From PALSA-660 sp036508875 (GTDB lineage Bacteria > Actinomycetota > Coriobacteriia > Anaerosomatales > PALSA-660): 64,000 bases of DNA. Below the pieces are notes generated by a model. That model saw only the letters and a program-made list of their open reading frames with translations, made no database searches and had not been told where the DNA came from. Of this stretch, positions 42,833-54,467 are shown one piece after another (the first letter of the stretch is position 1; each line of letters begins with the position of its first letter). Made by a program: the position numbers and the translations under genes. The DNA is taken from the NCBI GenBank assembly GCA_036508875.1, contig DATCGP010000012.1:15803-79802 (forward strand), written 5' to 3'.

Positions 42833-44247
42833 GGCGGATCGGCCTCCGCACACAGCTCGGCCTGGCCTTCGCGGCTGTCTCCGCGTTCACGGCGCTCCTC
42901 GTGGCGCTCGTACTGGTCTTCACCTGGCAGGGGCAGTTCAACGACTACGTGCAGTCCCGCGTGCAGTCCTCCGCTACCGACTTCGCTCAGATCGCGGGGC
43001 AGTCGTTCGTCAATTTCGGGAGAAGATGGGAGACCGACGGGCTGCAGACGCTCGCGCGCACCGCCCGCTTGTATGACCTCCGCGCGCAGGTGCTCGACGT
43101 GCGCGGGGCGGTCCTGGTGGACAGTGCGTGGCTGGGCGAAGGCGTCGGCCTGCCAGGGATGCCCGGCGGACCGGCCGCTGACGCAACGGACACCGCCGAG
43201 CCGATGAAGCCGCCGGTCGTCAGCGCGAAGGTGGTCGTCTCCGGCGTACAGGTCGGGTCGGTGGTCGTCTCCTCGCTCTCACCGGGCTCCCTGCTGACCG
43301 ATTCGGACATACAGTTCCGTACCTCCTCGACCACGGGCCTCGGTGTCGCGGCGGTGCTGGCGCTCGTGCTCGCTACCGGCGCGGGGCTCCTATACTCACG
43401 AGTCTTCGCCAGGCCCATCAATCGCGTGACGAAGACCGCCGACGCGCTTCGCGCCGGCGACCTGGACGCGCGGACCGGCATGGGGGGCGACGACGCGATC
43501 GGCATGCTCGGCAGCACACTGGACGAGATGGCGAAGTCGATCCAGGCAGAGCGGGAGTTCGAGCGCAGGCTGACGGCCGATGTGGCGCACGAGCTGCGGA
43601 CTCCGCTGCAGGCGATCCAGGCAACGGTGGAGGCGATGCAGGACGGCGTTCTGCCGGCGGACGCCGAGCACCTGAGCGTCGTCCGCAACGAGACGGTCCG
43701 GTTGGGGCGTCTCGCCGACTCGATCCTCGAGCTGTCGCGCCTGGAGAACCGCAGCGTGCGGATCCGCCGCGCGCCGGTGGACCCGGCGGTGCCTCTGATG
43801 CGCGCAGTGGATGCGCACCGCGCGCTGCTCGAATCACTCGAGCTGACCGTCATCACGGCGATAGACGAGGGTGGCGTGGTCTCCGCTGACGTCGACCTGC
43901 TCACGCAGGCGTTCGGCAACCTGCTCGGCAACGCCGCCCGGTACACGCCCGAGGGCGGTACCGTCACCGTGAGCCTGCACTACGACGCGCGCCAGGCGGT
44001 CGTCACGGTCGCCGACACCGGCATAGGGATCCCGCAGGACCAGCGCGACAGGATCTTCACGCGCTTCTACCGGTCCGACGCTGCACGCGAACGTTCGCGC
44101 CATGGCTTCGGCATCGGGTTGGCCGTCGTGAAGGAGATCGTCGACCAGCAGGGTGGCACCGTGGGCTTCCGGTCGAACGAACCCGGGCCGGGAACCACCT
44201 TCGAGGTGCGTCTTCCCGCGGTGCGCCGAGCGGCTAGTCGGAGATAG
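42829..44247 (+). CDS. Membrane sensor histidine kinase
   Basis: Kinase of 472 residues with an N-terminal membrane segment (about 9-30), an extracytoplasmic sensing region of about 135 residues, a second segment (about 165-190, VLALVLATGAGLLYS), HAMP domain, HisKA domain with phospho-acceptor His254 (DVAHELRTPLQ), and HATPase with N box NAARYTPEG, DTGIGIP and GFGIGLAVV. It pairs with the overlapping regulator. The stop lies inside the 3' end of the convergent GerMN gene (14 bp). The signal is unknown. Confidence 0.92.
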   Translation: MRRIGLRTQLGLAFAAVSAFTALLVALVLVFTWQGQFNDYVQSRVQSSATDFAQIAGQSFVNFGRRWETDGLQTLARTARLYDLRAQVLDVRGAVLVDSAWLGEGVGLPGMPGGPAADATDTAEPMKPPVVSAKVVVSGVQVGSVVVSSLSPGSLLTDSDIQFRTSSTTGLGVAAVLALVLATGAGLLYSRVFARPINRVTKTADALRAGDLDARTGMGGDDAIGMLGSTLDEMAKSIQAEREFERRLTADVAHELRTPLQAIQATVEAMQDGVLPADAEHLSVVRNETVRLGRLADSILELSRLENRSVRIRRAPVDPAVPLMRAVDAHRALLESLELTVITAIDEGGVVSADVDLLTQAFGNLLGNAARYTPEGGTVTVSLHYDARQAVVTVADTGIGIPQDQRDRIFTRFYRSDAARERSRHGFGIGLAVVKEIVDQQGGTVGFRSNEPGPGTTFEVRLPAVRRAASRR

Positions 44248-45124
44248 TCACAGGTATCGTGACCTCGTCGATCTCGGCGCCGTTCTTGGCCGAGTTAGCG
44301 AACACCCTCAGCTCGCCGACGCCCGGTGTCGCGGTGCCCCACGCGAGCTTCAGCGACCACGTGCCGCGCGTGCCGGTGCCGCTGCTCGCGTGCACGGTCT
44401 TGTTGACTAGAAGCTTCCCCGCGACGTCGCGCAACTGCAGGTGGAACACGGCTTCGAAGACGTCGGCCGTTCCGCGTGCGACCGTCCCCCTCTTGACCGT
44501 AGCCATCCACGCGGGGTTGTCGACGAAGATCGGGGGGATCGCGTAGTCGGCCCCTGCGCGCGTCTGCGGACGGTCGAGCATCACTCCCTCGCCGGTGAAT
44601 ACCTTGACGGTCTTGCCGCCGATCAAGAACCGGACCTTCTTCACGGTCGGGAACTGGGTCGCGGTGTAGACGACCTGGTCGAGGCGTATGAACACTGCGG
44701 CAGCGCCGCCGTCGGTCGCGTACTTCGAGCTGAGGTCGATGATCGCGGTCGTGCGGGACATCTTGACGCTGCGAAGGACGGTACCGTCCGGGATGGCTGT
44801 GTTGAAGCCGGCCGCAGACTCGGACGCGCTCGGCCCCTTCAGCAGTTCCAACAAGGCGCCCTTCAGCGTCGCCTTCGTGCCCGCAGGGAGTTCACGGAGG
44901 AACGGCTGCAGCCTATCGGCGCCGAGCGCGAAGTACACCTTGACTACCACTGCGGTGGCGGGCGGGACGGTCGGTGTGGTCGGCACGGTTGTGCCGCTCG
45001 TCGGCACCGACGGTGTGGAGGGGCCTGAGGTGGGAGGTCCGCTCGGGGTCTGCAGCGGTGGCGTCGTGCACCCCGCTGCGAACAGTGCCATCAGGACCAG
45101 TGCGACGATCAGTAGGCGCTTCAT
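44234..45124 (-). CDS. GerMN-Gmad2 domain lipoprotein
   Basis: Secreted lipoprotein of 296 residues. Signal peptide with lipobox FAAGC (Cys19), a Pro/Ser/Thr-rich linker to about residue 60, a GerMN domain (VVKVYFALGADRLQPF to about 185) and a C-terminal Gmad2 immunoglobulin-like domain (YAIPPIFVDNPAW region). Both domains occur in sporulation proteins but also widely in non-sporulating bacteria, where the role is unknown. ATG 45124 was chosen over GTG 45133 because GGGGGTGG is then about 8 nt away. It converges on the histidine kinase gene, and diverges from the pyr operon. Confidence 0.8.
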   Translation of the reverse strand: MKRLLIVALVLMALFAAGCTTPPLQTPSGPPTSGPSTPSVPTSGTTVPTTPTVPPATAVVVKVYFALGADRLQPFLRELPAGTKATLKGALLELLKGPSASESAAGFNTAIPDGTVLRSVKMSRTTAIIDLSSKYATDGGAAAVFIRLDQVVYTATQFPTVKKVRFLIGGKTVKVFTGEGVMLDRPQTRAGADYAIPPIFVDNPAWMATVKRGTVARGTADVFEAVFHLQLRDVAGKLLVNKTVHASSGTGTRGTWSLKLAWGTATPGVGELRVFANSAKNGAEIDEVTIPVTISD

Positions 45125-45185
45125 GTCCGCCACCCCCGGAGTAGGACGCTCTTCTCATGCCTGTCGGTTCAGATGATCCGTCCCT

Positions 45186-45214
45186 TTGTCATCCGTCGTT
45201 CCTTCAGGTACTCT
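45186..45214 (+). promoter_or_regulatory. Promoter of the pyr operon
   Basis: TTGTCA at 45186-45191 and TACTCT at 45209-45214 with a 17-bp spacer. Transcription from about 45221 would begin almost exactly at the PyrR-binding element. Confidence 0.6.
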
Positions 45215-45222
45215 CTTACCCG

Positions 45223-45256
45223 ACCTTTAATCCGGTCCCGTGAGGCCGGCAAGGGC
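45223..45256 (+). promoter_or_regulatory. PyrR-binding RNA element (anti-antiterminator)
   Basis: The run CCTTTAATCCGGTC (45224-45237), CCGTGAGG, CCGGCAAGGG (to 45255) matches the known PyrR binding loop, with a lower CCTT/AAGG stem, an upper CCGG/CCGG stem and the conserved GTGAG-type loop. UMP-bound PyrR should hold this fold and allow the downstream terminator to form when pyrimidines are plentiful. Confidence 0.8.
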
Positions 45257-45316
45257 AGGACACAAGAACGCGGCCGATCCGTAACAAAGCCGCGGGAGCA
45301 TACCAACCGTGTCTCG

Positions 45317-45350
45317 ACGCCTTCTGCCACCTCGCAGGAGGCGTGTTTCG
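45317..45350 (+). terminator. pyr attenuator terminator
   Basis: Arms 45317-45327 and 45334-45344 pair over 11 bp with one G-U and a 6-nt loop, followed by GTTTCGTGTTT. It lies between the PyrR element and pyrR. Its 3' arm holds an AGGAGG that is unlikely to be the pyrR ribosome site (too close to the GTG at 45343). The competing antiterminator was not resolved. Confidence 0.7.
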
Positions 45351-45399
45351 TGTTTCGGGCGGCATGCGCGCCCACGACGAGAGGCGGTGGGGCAGGACG

Positions 45400-45951
45400 A
45401 TGAGCACTTCAGCCAAAGCGGTCGTGCTGGACGGCGTCGCGATCGATCGCGCGCTCACGCGGATCGCGCACGAGCTGCTCGAGGGGAACAAGGGGGCGGA
45501 GAACCTCGCGATAGCCGGCATCGTGACGCGGGGAGCCGTGCTCGCGACGCGCCTGGCGGAGCGGATCCGTGAGATCGAGGGCACGGAGGTCCCAGTCGGC
45601 ACCCTCGACATCTCGTTCTACCGCGACGACGTGGCGACGCGGCTCAACCCCGAAGTACACCGTACCGACCTGCCGTTCGACCCCGACGGCAAGTGCGTCG
45701 TGCTGGTGGACGACGTGCTGTTCACCGGGCGGACGATCCGCGCGGCGATGGATGCGCTGATGGACTATGGCCGTCCCGCGTGCGTACGGCTCGCGGTGCT
45801 GGTCGATCGCGGGCATCGCGAGCTCCCGATCCGCGCGGACTACGTGGGCAAGAACGTGCCCACGTCGAGCCGCGAGCGGGTGATGGTGCGCCTCGCCGAG
45901 ACCGACGGTGAGGACACCGTCGTCATCCTCGGTGAAGAAGGGGAGGAGTGA
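45400..45951 (+). CDS. pyrR: Bifunctional pyr operon regulator / uracil phosphoribosyltransferase
   Basis: Protein of 183 residues that binds pyr leader RNA in response to UMP and has some uracil phosphoribosyltransferase activity. It begins STSAKAVVLDG, and has AIDRALTRIAHELLE and PRPP-binding VLVDDVLFTGRTIR. ATG 45400 has GGGGCAGGA upstream and matches family N-termini; a longer frame from GTG 45343 overlaps the terminator and is rejected. First gene of the pyr operon, ending in a GTGA overlap with pyrB. Confidence 0.95.
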   Translation: MSTSAKAVVLDGVAIDRALTRIAHELLEGNKGAENLAIAGIVTRGAVLATRLAERIREIEGTEVPVGTLDISFYRDDVATRLNPEVHRTDLPFDPDGKCVVLVDDVLFTGRTIRAAMDALMDYGRPACVRLAVLVDRGHRELPIRADYVGKNVPTSSRERVMVRLAETDGEDTVVILGEEGEE

Positions 45952-46892
45952 GCGCCGTGCTCTCATCCAAGCACATCCTCGGGATGGACGACCTGACCGC
46001 CGACGACATCGCGCGGGTGCTCGAGACCGCGGAGTCGTTCGCGGAGGTCAACACCCGGCGCATCAAGAAGCTGCCGACCCTGCGCGGGCTCACGGTCGTC
46101 AACCTGTTCCTGGAGCCCTCCACGAGGACGCGGACCAGCTTCGAGATCGCCGCGAAGCGGCTCTCGGCCGACGGCATCAACTTCACGGCCTCCGCTTCCG
46201 CGACGGTCAAGGGCGAGAGCCTGCGCGACACCGCGGCGACGCTCTCCGCCATGAACTGCGACCTGGTCGTGATCCGGCACAAGTACGCCGGCGCGCCAAG
46301 GATCCTCTCCGAGATGATGGACTGCTCGATCGTGAACGGCGGCGACGGGATGCACGAGCACCCCACGCAGGCGCTGCTCGACCTGTACACGATGAAGGGC
46401 GCGTTCGGGCACCTCGAAGGGCTGCGCGTCGGCATAGTCGGCGACATCGCGCACTCCCGGGTCGCGGGGTCGCTGATCCCCGCGCTACGGAAGGTCGGGG
46501 CGACACCGGTGGTGATCGCACCCCCGACCCTGCTGCCGTCGCGGCCCGATGTGCTCGGGGCGGAGGTCTCCTGGGACCTTGATGAGCAGCTTCCGACTCT
46601 GGACGTCGCCTACATGCTACGCATCCAGATGGAGCGGGCGGATGGCATGCCGTTCCCGAGCGTGAGGGAATACGCGCGCTTCTACGGCATGAACGCGTGC
46701 CGTCTCGCGGCGATGAAGCCCGAGGCGATCGTGATGCATCCGGGCCCGATGAACCGGGGCGTGGAGATCTCGGCGGACGTCGCGGACGGCGACCGCTCGC
46801 TCGTGCTCACCCAGGTCGAATCCGGAGTGGCTGTCCGGATGGCGGTCATGTACCTGCTGCTTGGAGGTGGGGACAGTGGCGTTGCTGCTTAG
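45948..46892 (+). CDS. pyrB: Aspartate carbamoyltransferase, catalytic subunit
   Basis: Second step of de novo UMP synthesis, 314 residues. Carbamoyl phosphate-binding FLEPSTRTRTSFE, the HPTQALLDLYT block and the C-terminal HPGPMNRGVEI are complete. There is no regulatory pyrI, so it is probably the unregulated trimer type. GTG 45948 overlaps the pyrR stop; another GTG at 45957 is possible. Confidence 0.95.
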   Translation: MSAVLSSKHILGMDDLTADDIARVLETAESFAEVNTRRIKKLPTLRGLTVVNLFLEPSTRTRTSFEIAAKRLSADGINFTASASATVKGESLRDTAATLSAMNCDLVVIRHKYAGAPRILSEMMDCSIVNGGDGMHEHPTQALLDLYTMKGAFGHLEGLRVGIVGDIAHSRVAGSLIPALRKVGATPVVIAPPTLLPSRPDVLGAEVSWDLDEQLPTLDVAYMLRIQMERADGMPFPSVREYARFYGMNACRLAAMKPEAIVMHPGPMNRGVEISADVADGDRSLVLTQVESGVAVRMAVMYLLLGGGDSGVAA

Positions 46893-48168
46893 AGGCGGGC
46901 GGGTCGTCGACCCGCAGGTCGGGCTCGATAGCGTCTGTGACGTGCTCATCCGTGACGGCGTGATCGTCGAGGTCGGCGTCGGCCTGACCATGGCGAAGGG
47001 TGAGGAGGTCGACTGTTCGGGAATGGTGGTGCTGCCCGGGCTCGTCGATGTCCACACGCACCTTCGTGAACCGGGACGCGAGGACGAAGAGACCGTCGTC
47101 AGCGGCACGCGGGCGGCGGCGGCAGGCGGGTTCACCGCCGTGTGTGCCATGCCTAACACCGAGCCGGTCGCTGACGAAGGCGCCGCGGTGAGGTTCCTGA
47201 TCGAGAAGGCCGAGACGGAGGGCGCGGTGCGCGTCTACCCGATCGGTGCGATCACCGCCAAGCAGGAGGGCCGCGCGCTGGCCGAGATCGGCGACATGGC
47301 GGGCGAGGGCGCGGTCGCGTTCTCGGATGACGGACACGGCGTCGCCGACGCGGGCATGATGCGCCTGGCCATGGACTACATCAAGCGGTTCGACCTGCCG
47401 GTGGTCAGCCACTGCGAGGACGTGACGCTGGCCGGGCGTGGAGTGGTGAACGAGGGTGTCGTCTCCACCCGGCTCGGACTCCCGGGCTGGCCTGCAGCCG
47501 CCGAGGAGGTCCAGGTAGCGCGCGACATCCGGCTCGCCGAGCTGACCGGTTGTCGCTTGCATCTGGCGCACCTCTCCACCGCGGGCAGTGTCGCGCTCGT
47601 CCGCGACGCGAAGGCGCGCGGGCTCGCGGTGACGTGCGAGGTGACTCCGCACCATCTCTTCCTGACCGAGGACGACATCAGCGATCTGTACGACACGAAC
47701 ATGAAGATGAACCCGCCGCTGCGCACCGCCGAGGACGCCGCGGCGCTGCTGGCCGGGCTTCTGGACGGCACCGTCGACTGCATCGCCACCGATCACGCCC
47801 CGCATGCGGCCCACGAGAAGGCGCTCGAGTTCGAGCTCGCCCCGTTCGGCACGACCGGGCTCGAGACCGCCCTCGCGTTGGTCGCCACGCGCATCGTGGC
47901 CGCCGGGGCCGCGGACTGGTCCCAAGTCGCCGACTGGATGGCGCACGGCCCCCGTGCGGTTCTCGGGCTTCCCGAGGTACGCATCGAGGCGGCCGGGGTC
48001 GCGGACCTCACGATCGTCGATCCGGCCAAGGAATGGGTGGTGGCCTCCGACGGGTTCGTGTCGAAGAGTCGCAACTCGGCGTTCCTTGGGGCGAAGCTCG
48101 CGGGACGCGCGCGAGATGTGCTGATCGGCGGGTATTTCGCGCTCCAAGACGGTAAGGTGGTCGTGTGA
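46876..48168 (+). CDS. pyrC: Dihydroorotase
   Basis: Zinc amidohydrolase of 430 residues closing carbamoyl-aspartate to dihydroorotate; class I type as in Gram-positives. Metal-binding DVHTHLREPG, HCED and ATDHAPHA are intact. GTG 46876 has GGAGGT 7 nt upstream, and overlaps the end of pyrB by 17 bp. Confidence 0.95.
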   Translation: MALLLRGGRVVDPQVGLDSVCDVLIRDGVIVEVGVGLTMAKGEEVDCSGMVVLPGLVDVHTHLREPGREDEETVVSGTRAAAAGGFTAVCAMPNTEPVADEGAAVRFLIEKAETEGAVRVYPIGAITAKQEGRALAEIGDMAGEGAVAFSDDGHGVADAGMMRLAMDYIKRFDLPVVSHCEDVTLAGRGVVNEGVVSTRLGLPGWPAAAEEVQVARDIRLAELTGCRLHLAHLSTAGSVALVRDAKARGLAVTCEVTPHHLFLTEDDISDLYDTNMKMNPPLRTAEDAAALLAGLLDGTVDCIATDHAPHAAHEKALEFELAPFGTTGLETALALVATRIVAAGAADWSQVADWMAHGPRAVLGLPEVRIEAAGVADLTIVDPAKEWVVASDGFVSKSRNSAFLGAKLAGRARDVLIGGYFALQDGKVVV

Positions 48169-48215
48169 CGGCAACGCGCGCCGGCGCACGCGTGGGCGCG
48201 CTCGAGGAGGAGCCG

Positions 48216-49517
48216 GTGGGGACACGGGCACGGGCGTTACTGGCCCTTGAAGACGGGACCGTCTTCGAAGGTTGGTCGTGCGGCGCGGAAGGCGAGGCGT
48301 TCGGCGAGGCGGTCTTCAACACCTCTCTCACCGGATACCAGGAGGTGCTGACCGACCCGAGCTACGCAGGCCAGATCGTCACCATGACGATGCCCCACAT
48401 CGGCAACTACGGCGTCAACGGCGCCGACATGGAGTCGCGGGGATCGTTCGCCAGCGGCTTCGTCGTGCGGAGCATGAGCCGGATCACGTCGTCATGGCGC
48501 TCCGAGATGTCGGTCTCGGAGTTCCTGCGCAAGCAGGGAGTGGTGGCGATCGAAGGCGTCGACACGCGCCGCCTCACCCGGCACGTCCGTGAGCAGGGCG
48601 CGATGCGCGCCGTGATCTCCACGCAGGACCTCGACGTCGCGTCTCTCGTAGGAAAGGCGCAGGCGTCGCTGGGGCTCGTAGGGCGCGACCTGGTGCGCGA
48701 GGTGGCGGTCACGACGGCGTTCGAGTGGGGGAGCGAGGACCCGACCGGGTGCATGCCGCTGGATACGGGCGTGTTGCCGGTCAAGCCCGCGTACCGCGTG
48801 GTCGCCTTCGACTCCGGGATCAAGTTCAACATCCTGCGGCGGCTGGCGGAAGCAGGCTGCTCGGTGCTCGTCGTACCGCCCACCACGACGGCTTCGCAGG
48901 TCCTCGAGCTCGGCTGCGACGGCGTGTTCCTGGCGAACGGTCCGGGCGACCCGGCCGCAGTCGACTACCTGTATGGCACCGTCCGCGACCTGCTCGGTGT
49001 CCTTCCGACCTTCGGGATCTGCCTCGGCCACCAGATGCTGTCACTGGCTCTCGGTGGGCGGACGTTCAAACTCCGCTACGGCCATCGCGGCGGCAACCAG
49101 CCGGTGATGAACCTGCTCACGGGCCAGGTGGAGATCACCAGCCAGAACCACGGTTTCTGCGTCGACTTCGCGTCGGTCGGGCCGCTGGACGTCGAGGCGT
49201 CCGGTGGCCTCGCGCTGGACCCGGCGGACCTCGGCGCATGGGTGCGCGCCGGCGTCGCGCCGGTGGTGACGAGCGCCGGGCACGGTCGCGTCCAGCTGAC
49301 GCACATCAACCTCAACGACATGACCGTGGAGGGCGTGCGCTGTCTGGACCGCCATGCGTTCTCGGTGCAGTACCACCCGGAGGGCGCACCCGGCCCTCAC
49401 GACTCGAGATACCTGTTCGGCGCTTTCACCGCGCTCATGGACGGGCGCGACGACTACCTGTCGGTGTCGGACCCGCGGTTCGCGGGAGCTCGTGGACGTG
49501 ACGAGGAGGGGGAGTAG
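48216..49517 (+). CDS. carA: Carbamoyl-phosphate synthase small subunit (glutaminase)
   Basis: Supplies ammonia from glutamine to CarB. The N-terminal small-subunit domain (LLALEDGTVFEG) is followed by a class I amidotransferase domain with Cys269 (GICLGHQM), SQNHGFCVD, and QYHPEGAPGPHD with the catalytic His and Glu. GTG 48216 was chosen since AGGAGG lies 5 nt upstream and the N-terminus then matches the family; GTG 48165, overlapping the pyrC stop, is the alternative and would add 17 residues. Confidence 0.94.
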   Translation: MGTRARALLALEDGTVFEGWSCGAEGEAFGEAVFNTSLTGYQEVLTDPSYAGQIVTMTMPHIGNYGVNGADMESRGSFASGFVVRSMSRITSSWRSEMSVSEFLRKQGVVAIEGVDTRRLTRHVREQGAMRAVISTQDLDVASLVGKAQASLGLVGRDLVREVAVTTAFEWGSEDPTGCMPLDTGVLPVKPAYRVVAFDSGIKFNILRRLAEAGCSVLVVPPTTTASQVLELGCDGVFLANGPGDPAAVDYLYGTVRDLLGVLPTFGICLGHQMLSLALGGRTFKLRYGHRGGNQPVMNLLTGQVEITSQNHGFCVDFASVGPLDVEASGGLALDPADLGAWVRAGVAPVVTSAGHGRVQLTHINLNDMTVEGVRCLDRHAFSVQYHPEGAPGPHDSRYLFGAFTALMDGRDDYLSVSDPRFAGARGRDEEGE

Positions 49518-49522
49518 CAGGC

Positions 49523-50350
49523 ATGTTGAGCACCGTGCTGGTTCCGACCGATCTCAGTGCCTCTCAGGAAGGCGTGATGCGCTTCGTCTCGGGCCTTCCG
49601 GCGATCGGGGTGCGCCGCGTGGTCTGCTGCCACGTCGTCGACCCCACAGGGCTGGAGGGACCGGTCATCGTCAAGAAGGTGGACACCGCCCGGGCGACCC
49701 TGCAGCGCGTCGCCGCCCCTCTCCGCGAGGCGGGCCTCGAAGTCGACCTGCGGGTGGCGACCGGTGACCCGCATCGGGAGTTGTTGATGATCGCCTCCGA
49801 GGAGCACGTCGAGGCGATCGTCGCCGGTTCGAGCGGGAAGGGACCGGCCGACCGGATGTTCGTGGGCTCGGTCTCGGAGCGACTTGCCCGCGACGCTGGG
49901 ATCCCGTCGTTGACGTTGCGCTTCGACATGCTCCGAGCCGCGGAGGACCCGGCGGACCTGGCCCGTCGTTTCGCGCGGATGCTGCTCGTGCCGACCGACT
50001 TCTCGGCCACCGCGGCGAGGGCTCTCAACGTCGCGCTGTCGTTCCCGAAGCACGCGGTGGGAGCGATGCGGATCCTGAACGTGATCCGCGGACCGGGAGA
50101 GCCCGAGGACGATACCGACGTGCAGCTGCGCAAGTTGGCTGAGATCGCAAAGGAGCGCGGCGTTCACGCGACGCCGGTCGTGGGGCACGGCGCACCCGAG
50201 AGGGCGATCCTGGCGGAGATCGACACGTCGGGGATCACGGGCGTGGTCATCGGCACACGCGGTCGCTCCCCGCTGCAAGAGGCGCTACTGGGTTCCGTCT
50301 CGATGACACTGATCCGGCAGGCGTCCGTTCCCGTGCTGGTGGTCCCGTAG
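49523..50350 (+). CDS. Tandem universal stress protein (two UspA domains)
   Basis: Cytosolic protein of 275 residues made of two Usp domains (about 1-140 and 150-275). Each starts with a STVLVPTDLSAS or MLLVPTDFSAT strand. The second half keeps the ATP-binding GTRGRSPLQEALLGSVSMTLIRQASVPVLVV; the first has a related GSSGKGPADRMFVGSVSERL. It may bind ATP or AMP. It lies 5 bp after carA and 29 bp before carB, in the same direction and with no terminator seen, so it is probably part of the pyr operon. No pyrimidine role for Usp proteins is established. Confidence 0.9.
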   Translation: MLSTVLVPTDLSASQEGVMRFVSGLPAIGVRRVVCCHVVDPTGLEGPVIVKKVDTARATLQRVAAPLREAGLEVDLRVATGDPHRELLMIASEEHVEAIVAGSSGKGPADRMFVGSVSERLARDAGIPSLTLRFDMLRAAEDPADLARRFARMLLVPTDFSATAARALNVALSFPKHAVGAMRILNVIRGPGEPEDDTDVQLRKLAEIAKERGVHATPVVGHGAPERAILAEIDTSGITGVVIGTRGRSPLQEALLGSVSMTLIRQASVPVLVVP

Positions 50351-50379
50351 CGCGTCACTCGTGACTCGAAGGAGCCTTC

Positions 50380-53642
<3,263 letters not shown>

Positions 53643-53646
<4 letters not shown>

Positions 53647-54467
53647 GCTGCGCCGGATTCGACAGCGCGACGCATCCGCTCCTCGAGCGGGTAGAGGTCC
53701 TGCGCAACGAGCGCGTCGCGCAAGGTGTGGGGCTGCTCGTGCTGCGCTCGCCGCGGATCGCTGCGGGCGTGGAGCCCGGGCAGTTCGTACACCTGCGGGT
53801 TGCGACCGGCGCCGACTTCCTGCTGAGGAGGCCGTTCTCAGTCCACCGTGTCGCGGGAGATGCGATCGAGATCCTCTACCAGGTCCTCGGGCGCGGCACG
53901 CGCGAGCTCTCCTTGCGGAACCCCGCTGAAGTGATGGACGCGATCGGCCCGCTCGGCAACGGCTGGCGGGTGCCTGCGGGCGCTGCGCATGCACTGCTCG
54001 TGGCCGGCGGCCTCGGGGCCGCCCCGCTCGGCATGCTCGCGGAGCAGCTGGCGCAGCGCGGCGTCGCGGTGAGCGTCGCACAGGGCGCACCCTCCGCCGA
54101 GCGCCTGGTGGCGCGCGACCTGTTCGAGTCGGTCGCCCGCCGTGTGGAGGTCGCCACGGACGACGGTTCGGCAGGGGAGCGGGGCTTCGTCACCGTCGTC
54201 AGCGAACGGCTCATCGAGCATGACCGCCCCGACGTGGTGTACGTGTGCGGGCCTGAGGTGATGGCCCGCGCGGTCGCGGAGCAGGCTGCGAGGGCCTCTG
54301 TGTCCTGCCAGGTCTCGCTGGAGCGCCTCATGGCGTGTGGGGTGGGCGCATGCCTGTCCTGCGTCGTCACCACCTCCACAGGCCGCAAACGGGCCTGTGT
54401 CGACGGCCCGGTCTTCAACGCCGAGGAGGTGTGCTGGGATGGATCAGAAGTCCCGCCCCGCCACTAG
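53643..54467 (+). CDS. pyrK: Dihydroorotate dehydrogenase electron-transfer subunit
   Basis: Ferredoxin-reductase-like subunit of 274 residues that passes electrons from PyrD to NAD+ via FAD and a 2Fe-2S cluster. FAD-binding LLRRPFSVHRV, NAD-binding VAGGLGAAPL, and cluster ligands Cys232, Cys237, Cys240 and Cys252 (CX4CX2CX11C). Its presence makes the dehydrogenase NAD-linked, not quinone-linked, which fits anaerobic life but does not prove it. The frame is open 5' inside carB without conservation. Confidence 0.94.

Noticed and set aside
44234..45124. GerMN and Gmad2 domains read as evidence of sporulation.
   Set aside because: These domains are widespread in non-sporulating bacteria and no other spore gene is in the window.
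45336..45345. AGGAGG followed by GTG 45343 as the pyrR start.
   Set aside because: The site is the 3' arm of the terminator, the spacing is too short, and family alignment favours ATG 45400.
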